A stretch of DNA of 5,403 nucleotides. It comes from Candidatus Omnitrophota bacterium (GTDB lineage: Bacteria; Omnitrophota; Gorgyraeia; JABMRN01). This document shows, one piece after another, positions 5,378-5,403 of this stretch. The stretch is from positions 1-5,403 of the forward strand of contig JAQVOV010000108.1 in NCBI GenBank assembly GCA_028702395.1, given 5' to 3'. Position 1 is the stretch's first letter, and every line of letters begins with the position of its first letter. The notes beneath the pieces were generated by a model that made no database searches, was not told the origin of the DNA, and saw nothing but the letters and a program-made list of their open reading frames with translations. Position numbers and translations under genes: made by a program.

Positions 5378-5403
5378 ACATAACGCACAACTCACAACGC
5401 ACA
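5340..5403. repeat. Heptamer array after dprA, running off the window
   Basis: ACG recurs at 5340, 5347, 5354, 5361, 5368 and 5375, then after one 8-base step at 5383 and 5397, with a degenerate unit at 5390. Later units are ACGCACA-like. The array continues past the right edge. If the layout before aroC repeats here, a gene on the + strand could start soon after, but none is visible. Confidence 0.75.

Overview
The window is low-GC bacterial DNA with four protein-coding loci, all on the + strand: a broken AAA-family ATPase gene running in from the left edge (1-1170), aroC for chorismate synthase (1932-3056), aroK for shikimate kinase (3250-3756) and dprA for the DNA-processing/uptake protein (4050-5135). 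All reading frames are AT-rich, and the intact genes start at ATG behind Shine-Dalgarno sites. The host cannot be named from the sequence. Gene content, codon use and the repeat-filled spacers fit an uncultivated Gram-negative candidate phylum such as Omnitrophota, but this is a low-confidence inference.

The genes are ordinary; the spacers are not. They measure 761 bp (1171-1931), 193 bp (3057-3249), 293 bp (3757-4049) and at least 268 bp (5136 to the window end), and almost all are built from repeats of two kinds. The first kind is tandem arrays with a strict 7-bp period but different unit sequences (1215-1249, 1540-1588, 1663-1718, 1836-1915, 3055-3089, 3205-3232, 5340-5403). The second is hairpin elements with conserved outer arms and a variable but still self-complementary core of fixed length: GTAGGGGC elements at 1365-1436, 3110-3137 and 5186-5213, and a CCGGTATTT element inside a 102-bp repeat present at 1772-1873 and 5276-5377. 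A third palindrome family, AGAACCWGGTTCT, occurs four times between aroK and dprA.

Functionally, AroK phosphorylates shikimate and AroC makes chorismate two steps later, so they share the aromatic amino-acid pathway. DprA is a recombination mediator in DNA uptake and is not linked to that pathway. The three genes are co-oriented but not tightly packed. The best promoter candidate lies about 400 bp before aroC (1495-1523). The two 102-bp copies lie in direct orientation on either side of aroC-aroK-dprA, so recombination between them could delete or duplicate that block.

The candidate for something undescribed is the spacer DNA: several unrelated repeats that share a fixed period or fixed core length rather than a sequence, one of which carries a second hairpin nested inside it.
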